DNA from: Bacteroides sp.
GTDB lineage: Bacteria; Bacteroidota; Bacteroidia; Bacteroidales; Bacteroidaceae
Direction: 5' to 3'
NCBI GenBank assembly: GCA_017471925.1
Contig: JAFURM010000014.1
Span: 1 to 64,000 of the forward strand
DNA: 64,000 nt
The position numbers and the translations under genes are program-made. The notes under the pieces were generated by a model that searched no databases, had not been told where the DNA came from, and worked only from the letters and a program-made list of their open reading frames with translations. Positions 62,340 through 64,000 of the stretch are shown in pieces; position 1 is the first letter of the stretch, and every line of letters begins with the position of its first letter.

Positions 62340-63218
62340 ATGATACAATCCATGACGGGCTATGGCAAGGCTACTGTCGATTTGCCCGATAAGAAAATCA
62401 ATATAGAGATAAAATCTCTGAACAGTAAGGCGATGGATTTGTCCACCCGCATTGCTCCCATTTACCGTGAAAAGGAGATTGAAATCCGCAATGAGATAGC
62501 CAAGTCGTTGGAACGTGGAAAGGTGGACTTCAGCCTGTGGGTGGAGAAGAAGGATGCCTCCTCATTGGCCACTCCCATCAATCAAGACCTGGTGGCGGCC
62601 TACTATGCCAGCATCAAGGAAATCGCTTCGGCTACAGGTATTCCGGAGCCGGAGGATTGGTTCTCTACATTGCTCCGCCTGCCTGATGTCATGACCAAGG
62701 TTGAGACGCAGGAACTGGATGAGACTGAATGGGAAAAGGCGCACGAAGGTGTGCTGGAAGCCATAGCCCAGCTGGTGGATTTCCGCAAGCAGGAGGGAAA
62801 GGCATTGGAACAGAAGTTCCGCGAGAAAATCGCTAATATCACCTCTCTGTTGGAACGTGTGGAGCCTTATGAAAAAGAACGTGTCGCCAAGGTGAAGGAA
62901 CGTATCTGTGACGCTTTGGAGAAGACCTTGAACGTGGATTATGACAAGAATCGCCTGGAGCAGGAACTGATTTATTACATAGAGAAGCTGGATGTGAACG
63001 AAGAGAAGCAACGTCTGACCAATCACCTGAACTATTTCATCTCCACCCTGGAGAACGGTGGCGGGCAAGGCAAGAAACTGGGCTTTATCGCTCAGGAAAT
63101 GGGGCGTGAAATCAATACCCTTGGCAGTAAGTCCAATCATGCCGAGATGCAGAAGATTGTCGTCATGATGAAGGATGAGCTGGAACAGATTAAGGAACAG
63201 GTTCTGAACGTGATGTAA
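62340..63218 (+). CDS. yicC: YicC family protein
   Basis: The 292-residue protein begins MIQSMTGYGKATVDLPDKKI, the family signature, and ends with a LGFIAQEMGREINTLGSKSN stretch and a helical tail. YicC/YloC proteins are endoribonuclease-related and linked to stress and RNA decay. It precedes gmk and nadD on the same strand. Confidence 0.92.
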   Translation: MIQSMTGYGKATVDLPDKKINIEIKSLNSKAMDLSTRIAPIYREKEIEIRNEIAKSLERGKVDFSLWVEKKDASSLATPINQDLVAAYYASIKEIASATGIPEPEDWFSTLLRLPDVMTKVETQELDETEWEKAHEGVLEAIAQLVDFRKQEGKALEQKFREKIANITSLLERVEPYEKERVAKVKERICDALEKTLNVDYDKNRLEQELIYYIEKLDVNEEKQRLTNHLNYFISTLENGGGQGKKLGFIAQEMGREINTLGSKSNHAEMQKIVVMMKDELEQIKEQVLNVM

Positions 63219-63255
63219 CTTGCAAGTATCTAACCCTAAACGATTAAAAACACTT

Positions 63256-63822
63256 ATGGTAGGCAAACTCATTATCTTCTCCGCACCTTCGGGATCGGGC
63301 AAGTCCACCATTATCAACTATTTGCTGCAACAAGGTTTGAATCTGGCCTTCTCGGTCTCTGCCACCAGCCGGCCACCACGTGGCACGGAACGGCATGGAG
63401 TGGAATATTACTTCCTTGCTCCCGAAGAGTTCCGCCAGCGTATAGCCAACGGTGAATTCCTGGAGTATGAGGAGGTCTATCAGGATCGCTTCTATGGCAC
63501 TCTGAAGGCTCCCATCGAACAACAGTTGGCTGAAGGCTTCAATGTGGTCTTTGATGTGGACGTGGTAGGCGGATGCAACATCAAGAAATTCTATGGTGAA
63601 CGTGCCCTGTCTGTCTTCATACAGCCGCCCAGTGTGGAAGAGCTTCGCAAGCGGCTGTTGGGTCGGGGGACCGATACTCTGGAGGTGATAGAAAGCCGTG
63701 TGGCCAAAGCTGAGTTCGAACTGGGCTTTGCCGACAAGTTCGACGTAGTGATTGTGAATGATGACCTGGAGAAGGCAAAGGCTGATACGCTTTCCGTACT
63801 TCGGGAGTTTCTGGGAGTTTGA
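63256..63822 (+). CDS. gmk: Guanylate kinase
   Basis: I use the ATG at 63256 (MVGKLIIFSAPSGSGKSTII); an in-frame TTG upstream is less likely. The 188-residue enzyme has the P-loop SGSGKS and GMP-binding TSRPPRGTERHGVEYYF. It phosphorylates GMP to GDP. Confidence 0.94.
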   Translation: MVGKLIIFSAPSGSGKSTIINYLLQQGLNLAFSVSATSRPPRGTERHGVEYYFLAPEEFRQRIANGEFLEYEEVYQDRFYGTLKAPIEQQLAEGFNVVFDVDVVGGCNIKKFYGERALSVFIQPPSVEELRKRLLGRGTDTLEVIESRVAKAEFELGFADKFDVVIVNDDLEKAKADTLSVLREFLGV

Positions 63823-63838
63823 TTTTTAGTATATACGC

Positions 63839-64000
63839 ATGGACATCGGAATTTTCAGCGGCTCGTTCAATCCCATCCACATCGGCCATCTGGCACTTGC
63901 CAATTACCTGTGTGAGTATGAGGGGTTGGATGAACTGTGGTTTGTCGTCTCTCCCCATAACCCCCTGAAGCAGGAGAGTGAATTGATGGATGATGCCTTG
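63839..64000 (+). CDS. nadD: Nicotinate-nucleotide adenylyltransferase (partial)
   Basis: The first 54 codons are present, with the nucleotidyltransferase motif [14 protein letters not shown]. NadD makes deamido-NAD in NAD synthesis. The gene runs out of the window. It follows gmk by 16 bases, completing the yicC-gmk-nadD group. Confidence 0.9.
   Translation, partial: MDIGIFSGSFNPIHIGHLALANYLCEYEGLDELWFVVSPHNPLKQESELMDDAL

Overview
The window comes from a Bacteroidales chromosome, most likely a gut Bacteroides. The signs are several TAnnTTTG (-7) promoter boxes, weak Shine-Dalgarno sites, SSC/AC-type lipoprotein signals, a fimbrillin/BspA surface lipoprotein, DUF4290 and DUF4143 proteins, and the conserved order rseP-dxr-M23-rimM-murA-DUF4290. 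The species cannot be fixed from this sequence alone.

Layout. Position 1 is the tail of a 5S rRNA with its terminator. An ExbB-ExbD-ExbD-TonB-TPR energy-transduction operon follows (265-4794), then a YtrA-type ABC exporter operon with a GntR regulator (4847-7854). A repeat-rich intergenic region carries two tandem arrays, a palindromic element and an initiator tRNA on the minus strand (7855-8509). Housekeeping genes follow: TetR, FabG, an RluA-type enzyme, a small exported protein, a sigma54 response regulator, a cyclophilin lipoprotein, an M16 peptidase, a MATE pump, a hybrid kinase with REC and Hpt, and a nucleotidyltransferase (8587-19622).

19678-33534 is the accessory region. Two DUF4143/AAA+ ATPase genes (20018-21376 and 32254-33534) flank a type III-like restriction-modification operon: SNF2 helicase, a 23-codon ORF, DUF4391, Mod methyltransferase, a zeta-toxin pair and Res. 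Each flanking ATPase gene is immediately preceded by an array of direct repeats with an exact 33-bp period. The helicase has a long structured leader that can bury its own start codon. Several genes of the operon carry short in-frame palindromic repeats.

33764-47217 is core genome: two tandem GMP synthases (one with a decayed glutaminase domain), MscL, GAPDH, an M3 peptidase, a lipoprotein, dCMP deaminase, an S41 protease, 5-FTHF cyclo-ligase, DciA-like and RecF proteins, a TPR protein, lumazine synthase, and tRNA-Tyr and tRNA-Gly. Downstream of tRNA-Gly lies a small AT-rich island (about 47265-51800). It holds a frameshifted tyrosine integrase, a 43-codon acidic peptide behind a structured leader, and a fimbrillin/BspA lipoprotein. 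The island leader shares its architecture with the helicase leader.

51827-64000 returns to core functions: a B12 radical SAM protein, a phosphoesterase, AsnA, tRNA-Arg, a seven-gene minus-strand envelope/isoprenoid/tRNA-modification operon (tsaB to rseP), and a divergent yicC-gmk-nadD operon. The MurA here has Asp in place of the usual catalytic Cys.

The best candidates for something undescribed are the 33-bp arrays in front of DUF4143 ATPases, the shared leader RNA motif, and the restriction operon with its embedded toxin pair and in-frame palindromes.
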